NCBI RefSeq assembly: GCF_003951315.1
Contig: NZ_QLJH01000008.1
Span: forward strand, 1-64,000
DNA: 64,000 nucleotides
Direction of reading: 5' to 3'
Origin: Sphingomonas sp. S-NIH.Pt15_0812
GTDB taxonomy: Bacteria; Pseudomonadota; Alphaproteobacteria; Sphingomonadales; Sphingomonadaceae
The translations under genes and the position numbers were made by a program. The notes below the pieces were generated by a model. The model had not been told where the DNA came from and did no database searches. It worked only from the letters and a program-made list of their open reading frames with translations. Each line of letters opens with the position of its first letter. Position 1 is the first letter of the stretch. Below, one piece after another: positions 26,292 through 35,635 of the stretch.

Positions 26292-26969
26292 TCAGAAAGC
26301 GCCGCGCGCCGCAGCCGGTGCTTCGCGGGCCGCTGCCGCCTTCACCGCCGCCTCGTCGGCAAGACGCGCGTTGCGCCCCCGGCTGCCAAGGATCTTGAGG
26401 GAACTGGCGTCGGACATGACGGTGATGCGCGGATTGGGCTCCATCGTCAGATCGCCGCCGCATCGGGTGATGCACCACGATCCGTTCGCCGGCGTGCCCT
26501 CGGTCGGCCGCCCGTACTTTGCTTCGACTTGCCCGATAAGAGTGGCCGGATCGACGCGTTTGGTCGATACCGTCAGGTCGATCCGGTCGACGATCTCGCC
26601 CGCTGGCGTCTGCGCCATGAACAGGCGGAGATGTTCACCAGTAGGACCCTGGCAGGTCAGGTCACCAACGGCAGTGCCATCTGGGCCGAAGCCGTCGGGG
26701 ATGCCTTTGCGCTTACGGACCTCCCGCTCGACGAGTTGCCGGAACGAGGCCGACTGGTATGTCGAGCACCGGTAGGTCCCTGCCAGCGCTGCCTGCACCG
26801 CGGCCAGAGGCATCCCGAGGCGAACGCCGGCGACGTCCATCGCCAGCGGTTTGGCCGTGGAAGACGCAGGTTGTGCGGGCACTCTCGCCTTCTGCGCCAT
26901 GGCGGGAGCCGTGGGGAGCGAAAGCGCCATTATGGCACCGATGGCAGCAGCCTTGGTCATTTGCATCAT
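26292..26969 (-). CDS. exported protein with signal peptide, 225 aa
   Basis: 225 residues; the ATG at 26969 has AAGGAA 5 bases upstream. A Sec signal peptide is clear (MTKAAAIGAIMALSLPTAPAMAQ, cleavage after AMA), so the product is periplasmic. The mature part starts with VAGVRLGMPLAAVQAAL, a segment seen in small periplasmic proteins, and has Cys pairs (YRCSTYQ, LTCQGP, WCITRC) that may form disulfides. The tail is Ala/Arg-rich (LADEAAVKAAAAREAPAAARG). Last of a three-gene leftward set with a lipoprotein and a surface protease. Function unknown. Confidence 0.75.
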   Translation of the reverse strand: MMQMTKAAAIGAIMALSLPTAPAMAQKARVPAQPASSTAKPLAMDVAGVRLGMPLAAVQAALAGTYRCSTYQSASFRQLVEREVRKRKGIPDGFGPDGTAVGDLTCQGPTGEHLRLFMAQTPAGEIVDRIDLTVSTKRVDPATLIGQVEAKYGRPTEGTPANGSWCITRCGGDLTMEPNPRITVMSDASSLKILGSRGRNARLADEAAVKAAAAREAPAAARGAF

Positions 26970-27052
26970 GGTGTTCCTTGACGACCCGGCGCTCGGCGCC
27001 CGGGTCATGGTGTCGGCCGATATGAATGGGAGGATGATGGTCACGTCGATCG

Positions 27053-27718
27053 TCAGCGCGGCATCGGTCGCCAGCCGTCGCTTTGCAGCTCGAACGGCAT
27101 TGTTGTCTCCTGCGGCTCGGCCATCCGCGCCTGTTCCGCCGGCGGCATGACCGGGATCGGCTCGACGCCGCGATAGGTGTAGGTGACCTGACTGACCCGA
27201 TGACCGGCAAAGTCGGTCGGCTCGGTCCAGCGCACCACGTCGACAACCTCGCCTTTCGCGAGGCAGAGCGACGGCACGGCAACCGTCGCGTTCGTCGCCT
27301 TGCGCTCGACCGCGTGAAGATACGGCGCGCCCTTTGGCGTCGGCGCGTAGGAGATCAGTGGCTGGCGGACGAACGGGTTGGTGGACCCGCTCCACCGCGC
27401 CGGCTTCTCGAACGTCGTGCGCGTGACGAGTCCGACGCTGGCCAGACCATCCAGCATCGCGACCGCCTTTCCGTCGGAACCCGGTCCTGCCATCGGCGCC
27501 CTCGGTGAGGTGACGATCGGAAACCCCGATCCGGCGGTCTCGCCCTCGACCTCGTACTGCATCACGTCGATGGGATGGCAGAAGACATCGCGAACGACGG
27601 GTTCAAGCGCGGCGGCGAACGCCGCCTTGCTGGGGGCCTTGGAATTGCCACACCCGCTCAAGCCCGCGGCGGTGGCGAAGAGCAGGACAGCGGCGAACAT
27701 GGACGTGGATCTGGACAT
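27053..27718 (-). CDS. lipoprotein, 221 aa
   Basis: Begins MSRSTSMFAAVLLF and has the lipobox LSGC at residues 21-24, so it is a lipoprotein anchored after signal peptidase II cleavage. GGAAGGAA lies upstream of the ATG at 27718. No family recognised; motifs include VFCHPIDVMQYEVEG and SQVTYTYRGVEPIPVMPP. It lies between the surface protease gene (16 bases upstream) and the small exported protein, on the same strand, so the three are probably co-transcribed. Confidence 0.8.
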   Translation of the reverse strand: MSRSTSMFAAVLLFATAAGLSGCGNSKAPSKAAFAAALEPVVRDVFCHPIDVMQYEVEGETAGSGFPIVTSPRAPMAGPGSDGKAVAMLDGLASVGLVTRTTFEKPARWSGSTNPFVRQPLISYAPTPKGAPYLHAVERKATNATVAVPSLCLAKGEVVDVVRWTEPTDFAGHRVSQVTYTYRGVEPIPVMPPAEQARMAEPQETTMPFELQSDGWRPMPR

Positions 27719-27734
27719 GGGTGTTCCTTCCGGT

Positions 27735-30047
27735 TCAGCGGACGACGAGGTTGAAGAAGGCGGCGACGTCTGACGCGCCGCGAACATGGCCGGCGTCGAA
27801 GGCCCGCGCGACGCCGACCCGCAGCGTCGAGCAGGGCGCGAGCGCAGTCGACCAGCCGAACTCCAGATCGAGTTCGCGCGCCGTCGGCGACAGATCGAAG
27901 GTCCGGCGCTCTTCGGCGAGCGCACCCGACATCAGGTCATAGGCGACCGGCACCATCAGCGACGCTCGCGCCCGTTCGACGCGCAGCGGCGACGACAGGC
28001 CGAGCGTGGCCAGCCCGCCGAACAGCGAACGCGCGCCCTCAACCGCGAAGGCGGTGCTGACGATGCGGCCATCGAAGCGGACGCCTGCGACCGCGTCGGT
28101 GGCGCTGCTGCTGCCGACCGTGGCGCGACCAGTCAGCTGTACGCCCGCGACGTTCTGGCGCAGCGTCGTGGTCGCCAGGATGGTCCGGGCACCGGCCGCA
28201 CCGGCCCCCGCATCGTCCCGCAACCCCAGCACCTGTCCCCGTTCGACGAGCTCCGATACCTCCAAGCCGACACCAAACGGGGCGGAGACGGTGACGGTGC
28301 GCAGGCCGGCCTCGCGGCTTTGCGACCCACGCCGGAATGACGAGGGCGACGCGGCGATGGAGGAACCTGAGGCGAACGAAGCCGACCAGCCGCCGATGGA
28401 CCATTGGGAGGACATGCCGATCGGCTGCCCGATGGTGCCACGCAGATAAGAGCCGGCGAGCGAGGAGCCGCCACCCGGACCAACGGCGACGTTCGCACCC
28501 ATCGTGACCGTCTGACCTGCGGCCGGTGAGAACGTCACAGTCGCCGGTCGGCCGGATGCAGCGGCCTGCCAGGGTCCTGTCGTCGTCGTCGTCGCAATGC
28601 CCAGTCTCGCGTCCGACCACGACGAGGACCGAAGGGGATAGGGAGCTGCGGATGCGGCGAGCCCTCCCGCGAGCAGACCGGAGGACCGCGCACGGATGCC
28701 GCTTGGCGCCGTCATCAGGTAGTCGCGGCCGTAGCGGTCAAACACGGTCATGGTCGACGTGCGCGAGCCGAGGTCGGCCGCGCCCGCCTCACCGCCGAAC
28801 GGCGCGGACACGACCAGCGACGAATAACGCGCCAGCACCGTCCGTGCAGCGGCGAACGACGTCGTCGGAGCCTGCGCCTGCATCGCCTTCTCGACGTTCA
28901 GCAGTCCGACGCCGTAGACTTGATCGACCCCGGGCGCACCGAGGTCGGTCGCCGTGTCGAGCATGATGCGGCTGATCTCCTTGCCGCCGAGTTGTGGCCA
29001 ATACTGCTTCAGCAGGGCCGCGGCGCCCGCGATCCCCGGTGCCGCGAAGCTGTTGCCCGTCACGACGACCTGCTGGCCGTTCTGGTCCACGGTCGCGACA
29101 TTGCTCGCGACGACCGACAGGGTGCGGTCCGCCAATGCGCCGGGCGTGCCGTTGCCGCTGGGCGGCTGCAGGTTCGCGTCGACGCGGATGCCGAACAGGA
29201 ACCAGTCCTTGTTCGACAGGTCCTTGCCGACGAGGTTCTCAGCGACCTTGCCCGAGAAACTGTCTTCGCCGACGTTGTTCGTTACCGATTCGACGAACAG
29301 CCGGTTGCCGCCGCGTACCAGATCCATCGCCGACTTCAGATCAGCGGCCATCTGCTCGCCGCCACCCGAGCCGTTGATGCTCATCGAGATCACGAAGGCC
29401 CCCTTGTCCACCGCGTATCTGATCGCCGGAGCGATCAGCGCGACGTTCGGCGCATCCGATTCGGGTATCGGACCGGTCGAACCCGCGGTGATGCCCTCGA
29501 GGTTCGGACCGCTGATCTTCAGTGCCAGGATGGTGGCGTCATAGGCCACGCCGTGCATGCCATTGCCATCACGCGCACCGGCTGCGACCGCAGCGGTCTT
29601 GCTGCCGTGGCCGTCCTTGTCGTCGAGCTCGAACCGGATCGTCTCGCCCGGGCAGGTCGCGCAACGGGCGATCTTCTGGTCGAACTCGGTACTGTCGGCC
29701 GAGATGCGGCCCGCGAACTCCGGGCCATCACGGTCGATGCCGGTGTCGACGATCGCGATCGTCACGCCCTTGCCCGTGATGCCGCGCGCGTAGGCGTAGT
29801 TGGCCTTCATGCCGATGGCAGCCGCGCTCTTCGCATCCTCGGCGGTCGGCGCAGGCTTAGGGGCAGGTGTTGGAGCCGGGGTGGGCGCAGGCGTCGGGCT
29901 TGGCGTCGGGGTGATGACCGGCGTCGTTCCTGGGGAATTGACACCCCCGCCGCCACCGCAGGCGCCGAGCATCATGGCGGTCGCAACCGCCGCCGAGTTT
30001 CTGATGATGGCGAGCCGCCTGTCGCGGCAATCGTGATATGCACCCAC
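27735..30047 (-). CDS. subtilisin-like autotransporter serine protease
   Basis: About 770 residues. The N-terminus has a lipobox-like MLGAC followed by a Gly run and a long Pro-Thr/Ala-rich linker (TPTPSPTPAPTPAP). The S8 peptidase domain shows the catalytic triad in order: Asp in IVDTGIDRDG, His in DGHGSKTAAVAAG and Ser in GNSFAAPGIAGAA. The C-terminal 280 residues are an autotransporter-type beta-barrel, so the protease is likely exposed at or released from the outer membrane. GTG 30047 is preceded by GGGGG; the frame is open to 30203 with less convincing starts. First gene of a three-gene set. Confidence 0.85.
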   Translation of the reverse strand: MGAYHDCRDRRLAIIRNSAAVATAMMLGACGGGGGVNSPGTTPVITPTPSPTPAPTPAPTPAPKPAPTAEDAKSAAAIGMKANYAYARGITGKGVTIAIVDTGIDRDGPEFAGRISADSTEFDQKIARCATCPGETIRFELDDKDGHGSKTAAVAAGARDGNGMHGVAYDATILALKISGPNLEGITAGSTGPIPESDAPNVALIAPAIRYAVDKGAFVISMSINGSGGGEQMAADLKSAMDLVRGGNRLFVESVTNNVGEDSFSGKVAENLVGKDLSNKDWFLFGIRVDANLQPPSGNGTPGALADRTLSVVASNVATVDQNGQQVVVTGNSFAAPGIAGAAALLKQYWPQLGGKEISRIMLDTATDLGAPGVDQVYGVGLLNVEKAMQAQAPTTSFAAARTVLARYSSLVVSAPFGGEAGAADLGSRTSTMTVFDRYGRDYLMTAPSGIRARSSGLLAGGLAASAAPYPLRSSSWSDARLGIATTTTTGPWQAAASGRPATVTFSPAAGQTVTMGANVAVGPGGGSSLAGSYLRGTIGQPIGMSSQWSIGGWSASFASGSSIAASPSSFRRGSQSREAGLRTVTVSAPFGVGLEVSELVERGQVLGLRDDAGAGAAGARTILATTTLRQNVAGVQLTGRATVGSSSATDAVAGVRFDGRIVSTAFAVEGARSLFGGLATLGLSSPLRVERARASLMVPVAYDLMSGALAEERRTFDLSPTARELDLEFGWSTALAPCSTLRVGVARAFDAGHVRGASDVAAFFNLVVR

Positions 30048-30657
30048 GCTCGAACCCCCGTTCGCGTCGGTGCCGACAGGCTGATCCCAGCCGGCGGCAC
30101 CGCCCCTGTTGAAACGAGGCGGTGCCGGCCCAAAAGCCGGGGATTCAGAATCCTGCGGTAAGACAGGCGCGAGCGTCTTTAGGCCCCGAAGAGCCCTGGA
30201 CATGCACGCCCGCTCCCCGGCCGAATGGAATTCGGGCCGGGCATACGGCTACTTACCGACAAGGTTCTGACGCCTCGGTCCGCCTGCTGGCGAACAGTCC
30301 ACCTCTACGCCGAGCGGGTTAACAATCTCAAGCGCAGAACTGCGGCCGTGACATTATCGGGCGGAACGTGGCGACGAGATAACACAATTTTTGAAAAGCG
30401 GCGTGGCGAGCGGTTACTCAGCCATAAGAGGAAAAATGCCTACTGACGGCTTCGCCTTTCCAAAAAAAGGCACGAAGAGCATTCCTTAAGCGCCGAGGAT
30501 CATGCTGCCGGATTGCCTATTAAGGCGACCAAATCGGTTCAATGGGGAAGCGCATGTCGCTGGGTGCGAAGGCGACCCAATCTCCAGTGACGATAGCGCC
30601 CAGCTTTACAGCACCGATTCATAGTCGTTATTCGAAGGTCGGTTCCACCGCGGCAGA
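30048..30657. other. 600-base intergenic stretch
   Basis: No gene seen. It separates the leftward protease set from the rightward TelA-like pair and must hold the promoters of both. A short inverted repeat, CCCGGCC/GGCCGGG, lies at about 30216-30240. Confidence 0.45.
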
Positions 30658-31521
30658 ATGATCAAACACATGGTAGACGGTGAGCCTAGCAATCCTCGAA
30701 GCCACATCGCGGCAGGAACCGAACTCAAGATCGCTGCAAGAGACATCGTTCGCCGTTGGGTCCGCGATACCACTGACGTCATACTCGACCGAATCGGCGA
30801 GGGCAGCATCCGCGCATCTTCCGATGCCACGGCCCATTTGCCTGTATTGGCCGAGGGCAGGTCTGCACAGACCGTCTTAGCTGACGTCGAGCAGTCAATT
30901 GCAGCATGGGACGAGCCCCCACCGCCACCTCGCTTTCAGTGGCTACGGGTCCGTCAGCATTCTGCCCCCAGCCTATCGCCCACAAATATCGACACGCTGG
31001 TGATGCGCCTGGATGCCGAACGGGATGAATCCACACGGCGGATGATCCTCCTCACATCGGCCCGCGATCGTCTGGCCAAGGCCACCGGCGGATTGGAGCA
31101 GGCTTTGACGACGATCGAGCTATTGCGGCCCATGATCGAGTCCGCAGCGCGGGAGTTGCGGGTCGAGCAGCCGGAACGCGCCGCCGCAGTGCAGGATCGT
31201 GGATCTGCCATCCTGCTGGAACGCGAACAGGCCCTGCTCACCCAGCAGGCCATCCACCGGCAGGCCGTGATGACGCTGGACCTCCTGATCGCCAATCAGA
31301 CTGTCCTCGACAAGGCGATCGTCCAGGCGCGCACCGCGACGCTGTCAGCGCTGCAAGTCGCCATGGCGGCCCGGCAGGTGATGAGCGATCAGACGCGTAT
31401 CGACCCAGGCCTCGCCGCCGAACGCGCCCGAGACAAGCTTCGTGCTGCCCTGGCCGAGGCGCACCAGGCGATGGAAACATTGGCATCGCGTGACAATTCC
31501 ACCAGCCCGCTGGATTTGTAG
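30658..31521 (+). CDS. TelA-like toxic-anion resistance protein
   Basis: 287 residues, mostly long alpha-helices. The segment TLDLLIANQTVLDKAIVQARTATLSALQVAMAARQ resembles the C-terminal conserved part of TelA/KlaA proteins, which are linked to tellurite and other stress resistance, and it stands at the edge of a large Ter locus. It is shorter than typical TelA (about 350-400 residues). It is followed 50 bases later by a helical gene in the place where XpaC-like partners usually lie. The start has no strong ribosome site; ATG 30670 is an alternative. Confidence 0.55.
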   Translation: MIKHMVDGEPSNPRSHIAAGTELKIAARDIVRRWVRDTTDVILDRIGEGSIRASSDATAHLPVLAEGRSAQTVLADVEQSIAAWDEPPPPPRFQWLRVRQHSAPSLSPTNIDTLVMRLDAERDESTRRMILLTSARDRLAKATGGLEQALTTIELLRPMIESAARELRVEQPERAAAVQDRGSAILLEREQALLTQQAIHRQAVMTLDLLIANQTVLDKAIVQARTATLSALQVAMAARQVMSDQTRIDPGLAAERARDKLRAALAEAHQAMETLASRDNSTSPLDL

Positions 31522-31571
31522 CCGCTGCATGCGGTAGTCTCGCCTCCGGACGGAGGCGACAAGCGCAAGAC

Positions 31572-32045
31572 ATGGTATCGGGGTTTCTTGATCGAATCGC
31601 CAACTGGCTCTCAGCCTCCGATGACGGGTCGGCCATCCAGCCCCCTGCGCCCGTTCCGAGCAACCCTGCCATCAGCCCCGACGACGAACGCCTGCCCGAT
31701 GCGTCGCGCCCGCGCGTGGCCCGGCTCGTCTCGCTCATTGCCGATATCGAGGCGCGGGCGCGGGACAACAGCCTGATGGTCTCGGCACTGGCCGAGGTTC
31801 GCCAGATGCGCGACACGCATTTGCCGCGACTGATCGTCAGCTATGCGGAAATCCCCCCTGCCCACCGCGCCGAGATTTTCCGCACGACGGGTCGTTCGGC
31901 GAGCTATAATCTTAACGAGGCGCTCGATCGCATGGTCACCCGCGCGGAAACGCTGTCCCGATCGATGGCGCAGGACGATATCGACAGCTTCGCCGACAAT
32001 CTGCGCTTCATCGAGCAGCGCTATAGCGACAACGGCTCCGCCTGA
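31572..32045 (+). CDS. small helical protein, possible XpaC-like partner
   Basis: 157 residues: MVSGFLDRIANWL, a Pro-rich linker (QPPAPVPSNPAISP), then a helical domain with ARDNSLMVSALAEVRQMRDTHLPRLIVSYAEI. This is the pattern of XpaC/phosphate-hydrolysis-family partners of TelA, but similarity is weak. It converges with the AIM24-family gene, only 6 bases apart. Role in stress response is inferred from context. Confidence 0.5.
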   Translation: MVSGFLDRIANWLSASDDGSAIQPPAPVPSNPAISPDDERLPDASRPRVARLVSLIADIEARARDNSLMVSALAEVRQMRDTHLPRLIVSYAEIPPAHRAEIFRTTGRSASYNLNEALDRMVTRAETLSRSMAQDDIDSFADNLRFIEQRYSDNGSA

Positions 32046-32051
32046 CCTCCT

Positions 32052-32843
32052 TTAGCCGAGCCGCATCGTCGGAGTGAGCCACACCGTGCCACGCCCGGAA
32101 AACACGAAGACCAGCCCCTCGCCACTCCGCATCGCATTGCGCAGCCCCCGGACCAATGGGCGCAATTCGACCTGCAAGCCGGCCGAATACATCAGCATCA
32201 GGTCGCCATCGACGATCAGTTCGTCCCGCCCGTCCAGTTCGACCACCTCGATCTCGTCGACCGGCACCGGCGACTCCACGACAAAGGCCCCCGCCCCGGT
32301 CAGCTTGGGCTGCATCAGGCCGTTGCCCGACAGCACGCCCTGCACCGAGCGATGGATATGGGTCGACACCGCGATATTGCCGTCGCAGGCGTAGAAGGCG
32401 CCGTCATCGAGGATCAGGGCATCCTGCGGCCCGTCCATCTGCGCCAGAATGAAATGCTTGGGGGTCGCCTCGGTCCACACCTCGCCCTGTCCGGCATAGC
32501 GGGTCGCGAAGGCGCTCTCGCCGGTCCCGGCGGAGGTGATGGCGCGGGCAAAAAAGCCACCGGCACCGGCATTCTTCTGAATGTCGATCTGCAACCGGCC
32601 CTTGGCATATTGCAAAGCGCCCGGCTCCAAGAGCGCCGCACCGCCATCGAGCACGATCCGCAACTGGCGCGCGGTGGCGGGATGCGGCGGGTGAAGGTGG
32701 ATGGTGGCGGCGGTTCCGTTGGGCGAGGCATTGGGGACGTGCATCGGCGTGCCGAGCGCGTGGCTCTTGCGCACGAACTGATACAGTTCGAAGCGGACGC
32801 CCCTGCCGACCTGCTCGTCGATCTTGGTCCGATAATCGCTCAT
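32052..32843 (-). CDS. AIM24 family protein
   Basis: 263 residues beginning MSDYRTKIDEQVGRG, after GGGGAGA. The AIM24 (TIGR00266-type) beta-rich pattern is visible: GALQYAKGRLQIDIQ, GFFARAITSAGTGESAFATRYAG, ILDDGAFYACDGNIAVSTH, and LVFVFSGRGTVWLTPTM at the end. Family function is not established. Last gene of the Ter locus minus-strand set, 17 bases after the CitE-like gene. Confidence 0.75.
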   Translation of the reverse strand: MSDYRTKIDEQVGRGVRFELYQFVRKSHALGTPMHVPNASPNGTAATIHLHPPHPATARQLRIVLDGGAALLEPGALQYAKGRLQIDIQKNAGAGGFFARAITSAGTGESAFATRYAGQGEVWTEATPKHFILAQMDGPQDALILDDGAFYACDGNIAVSTHIHRSVQGVLSGNGLMQPKLTGAGAFVVESPVPVDEIEVVELDGRDELIVDGDLMLMYSAGLQVELRPLVRGLRNAMRSGEGLVFVFSGRGTVWLTPTMRLG

Positions 32844-32860
32844 GCTAGTCTCCCCTATGC

Positions 32861-33787
32861 TCATGCGTGCAGCGGTATCGAGGCAGGATGCGCCATCGGA
32901 TCCGCCACACCGAAGGCATCGGCGCGGGCGAGAATCCGCTCGGCCCAGCCGCGATGGGTCGATGGTTCGCACATGACCCCATGATGGGCAAACACCGCTG
33001 CACTATCCGGCGCCAGGATCGCCTGCGCCTCCCTCCATTGGTGCGACGGCACGGCAAGCGCCGCCTGGATGACCGGAACCTGATCGGGATGGATCGCGGA
33101 TTTGGTGAACAGGCCATGCTCGACATCGCGCTGCACTTCGTCGCGAAGCAATGCGGTGTCGCCGAACCGCTCAAAGACCGGCGCGCTGAGGGCAAAGCCC
33201 CATGGCGCGAAGCTGCCGACCAGCATTCCAATCACCGCGCCCAGCGGCCCGTCATAGGCGGTTCGCCCCGCCACGCGGCGCAACCCCATGGTCTGCAGCA
33301 GATCATTGCCACCGATACGCAGCGCCAGGATGCGATCCTGCACCGCCAGCAGCTGATCGCGCAGCCGACGCAACTCATAGGGGTCGAGTGCCTCCCGGGT
33401 CTCCAGCGTCGGCATCAACCGATGCCCCGACGCATAGGGCAGCGAGAGATAGGCCGGCATATTGTCGGCATGCGCCTTGGGCAGGACGAAGCCCTGGACC
33501 CGCTCGATGCCGGGCAAGCGGAGGATATGGTCCAGCATTGCCCCATCGCGCGGCCGGACGAAGATCATCGGATCGCCTGATGCGGCGTCCCGCTGCGCCA
33601 GCCGACGCAGCAGCGCCGCCAGATGCGCCATCGCTAGAGGAATGTCGGAAACGAGGACCGCATCTTCCAAGCACAGCACCGCCGAGCGCAGCCCTGGCAC
33701 GGCAACAGGACCGAACAACCGCTCGAACAGATCGGGGCGGGTGCATGGCATGTAGAGCGTCGCGCCCAGCATCATCGCCGACATCAT
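32861..33787 (-). CDS. HpcH/HpaI-CitE-like aldolase of the Ter locus
   Basis: 308 residues of the CitE/HpcH TIM-barrel lyase family: LYMPCTRPDLF at the start, CLEDAVL (metal-binding Glu-Asp pair), MIFVRPRDG and later QDRILALRIGGNDLL. In Ter stress loci such CitE-like enzymes belong to a conserved biosynthetic module with PRTase, HAD and PELOTA proteins that is thought to make a nucleotide-like metabolite. Its ATG overlaps the preceding stop by 4 bases. Substrate unknown. Confidence 0.75.
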   Translation of the reverse strand: MMSAMMLGATLYMPCTRPDLFERLFGPVAVPGLRSAVLCLEDAVLVSDIPLAMAHLAALLRRLAQRDAASGDPMIFVRPRDGAMLDHILRLPGIERVQGFVLPKAHADNMPAYLSLPYASGHRLMPTLETREALDPYELRRLRDQLLAVQDRILALRIGGNDLLQTMGLRRVAGRTAYDGPLGAVIGMLVGSFAPWGFALSAPVFERFGDTALLRDEVQRDVEHGLFTKSAIHPDQVPVIQAALAVPSHQWREAQAILAPDSAAVFAHHGVMCEPSTHRGWAERILARADAFGVADPMAHPASIPLHA

Positions 33788-34893
33788 GAGTCGTTCCCCA
33801 GGCTGCGGATGATGGCGACCGCGCGATAACGGCTGTCGTCGCCAAGGTCGGAGACGGGCAGGCCGCCGCGTTCGGCCAGATGGAGCAGATGCGCGACATC
33901 GGGGTCGTCGCTATCGCGGACCAGCAACCGCTCGGGCATACGACGCAACAAGGCGCGGGTCGCCTCGGCGATGCCCGGCTTGATCCGGTTGCGGTCAAGG
34001 GTCTGCGCCGATGCGAGCAGACGCGTGACCATTGCTTCGCATGCCTGACGCAGCGCCGGTCGCCGTGCCGCATGTCCGTCGATTGGCTGCACCATCGCTC
34101 GCAGCGCCAATGGCGTCAGCGTATCGACAAAGGCGCGCGAACGGTCGGCGGCGGCGAACTGTGGATAGCAGACACAGGCATGGAAATCGTCCGGCCCAAC
34201 CAGATCGTCGCGCAGGATCGAGCGGCTGACCAGTCCCGAAACGATCCCGTTCAGCAGACCCGAGGCGATCAGGTAATCATCATCGGAAGCGGCGATGTCC
34301 GCCTGCCCGGCAGGATCCGCGACAACCGCCAGCACCGGCGCGAAACCGAAGGGCCGGTCGGCGAGGCTGGCACGCAGTTCCTGCGCGATGGCCCCCTTCC
34401 CCGTCCAGCCGTCGACGAAGACGACATCGGCCGGATCGTGGCGATCGGCGATATGGCGCAGCGCGTTCCGGTCGATGCCGCGATCGCGAATGATGCTGAC
34501 GGCATAATGATCCACCCCATGCCCGGCGGCACGCAGCACCCGCGTCAGCAACACCCCGATCGGCGTGCCCGCACGGGCGAGGCTGGCGATCACCACAGGC
34601 TGTCCAGGACGTCGCGCCGCCAGATGCGCGGCGAGGCTTGCGATATCCTGCGCCAGCCGCGCGCCATTGCGCGCCAACGCCGCGTCATACAGCGACAGAT
34701 AGGCGTCGCCGGGCACGGCTTCGGGCGCGATCATCTCGGAGTAATGGCGGCGGCCCGACTGGATCAGCGCCTCTTTCTCCACAACGTCCGTCGCGTCGAG
34801 CGCGACCGGCTTGAGCAGGAACGTCACGTCTTCCGGCGCATAGCTGCCCGAGAATGGCGCTCCGACCGGGACGGTGACGGGATCAGCCGCCAC
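33784..34893 (-). CDS. StiP-type PRTase-like protein with PELOTA domain
   Basis: 369 residues. The N-terminal 250 residues match the StiP/PRTase-like domain of Ter loci: FSGSYAPEDVTFLLKP, then VVIASLARAGTPIGVLL and the PRPP-loop-like VFVDGWTGKGA. The C-terminal 100 residues (ERLLVRDSDDPDVAHLLHLAERGG) fit the PELOTA-type RNA-binding domain. Proteins of this layout are a hallmark of the Ter biosynthetic module. The start overlaps the end of the HAD gene by 11 bases. Annotated in some databases as a cysteine protease; I see no evidence for that here. Confidence 0.75.
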   Translation of the reverse strand: MAADPVTVPVGAPFSGSYAPEDVTFLLKPVALDATDVVEKEALIQSGRRHYSEMIAPEAVPGDAYLSLYDAALARNGARLAQDIASLAAHLAARRPGQPVVIASLARAGTPIGVLLTRVLRAAGHGVDHYAVSIIRDRGIDRNALRHIADRHDPADVVFVDGWTGKGAIAQELRASLADRPFGFAPVLAVVADPAGQADIAASDDDYLIASGLLNGIVSGLVSRSILRDDLVGPDDFHACVCYPQFAAADRSRAFVDTLTPLALRAMVQPIDGHAARRPALRQACEAMVTRLLASAQTLDRNRIKPGIAEATRALLRRMPERLLVRDSDDPDVAHLLHLAERGGLPVSDLGDDSRYRAVAIIRSLGNDS

Positions 34894-35635
34894 CCAGCAC
34901 CTGCTTGCCCAGTTGAGACCCCACCGGCATCATCGCGAAGTCACAGACCGTCATGAACGGCGCATCGGTCAGGCTGTCCCCGATGCCCAGAACCGGTAGG
35001 TCGCCATGCGCGGCCCGCAACCGGGGCAGCAGCCGCTCGACCGCCTGCCGCTTGCCCAGATAGGGCGGCATCAGCGCGATATTGTTGCCGTTGCGGTGAT
35101 CGGTCCAGCCGACGGGCAGGCCCGGTACGGCGGCATCGACCACCTCGTTCAGCGCCGCGCTGTCCGCCGTCGCATGTTTGACCAGCACGTACAGCGGCAC
35201 ATCGTCTTCGGTCAGGACGCGAACGCGGATCGCCTGCCCGCTATGCTCGGCCTCGGCTGCAATGGCGTCGGCATAGCCGGTCAGTTCGGCGACATGTGCA
35301 GCGGCGCTGGCGGCGATGCGGGCCGCCCACTCCTCGTCCACCTGCCCATGATCGTCGAGGATCACCCCGCCATGCGCGCAGATCGCGGCGGCGAAGGGGA
35401 TATGAACCCGGCGCAGTGCATCCAGGCTGCGAGCCGTAACCGGGATCAGACGCGTCGTCTGAGCCAACCAGGTCAGGAAAGACATCTGGCGGGGCGTCGC
35501 ATAGCTGAGCGGGTCGCCTCCCTGGGTGAAGCCCAGCGGCGTCAACCGATCGACGGGGACATCGTCGGGACATTTCCCGATCGTCTGGAACAGCGTATCG
35601 TCAAGATCGACGAACGCGATCGCCCCTATCGTCAT
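34883..35635 (-). CDS. HAD-family phosphatase of the Ter locus
   Basis: 250 residues beginning MTIGAIAFVDLDDTLF, which is HAD motif I with the nucleophile Asp (DLDDT). Motif II Thr/Ser is in IPVTAR, and motif IV is GIGDSLTDAPFM. This is the Cof/SPP-like arrangement, so it probably dephosphorylates a small phosphorylated metabolite produced by the neighbouring PRTase and CitE-like enzymes. The ATG overlaps the upstream stop (ATGA). The frame extends upstream but would bury the motif. Confidence 0.8.
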   Translation of the reverse strand: MTIGAIAFVDLDDTLFQTIGKCPDDVPVDRLTPLGFTQGGDPLSYATPRQMSFLTWLAQTTRLIPVTARSLDALRRVHIPFAAAICAHGGVILDDHGQVDEEWAARIAASAAAHVAELTGYADAIAAEAEHSGQAIRVRVLTEDDVPLYVLVKHATADSAALNEVVDAAVPGLPVGWTDHRNGNNIALMPPYLGKRQAVERLLPRLRAAHGDLPVLGIGDSLTDAPFMTVCDFAMMPVGSQLGKQVLGGG

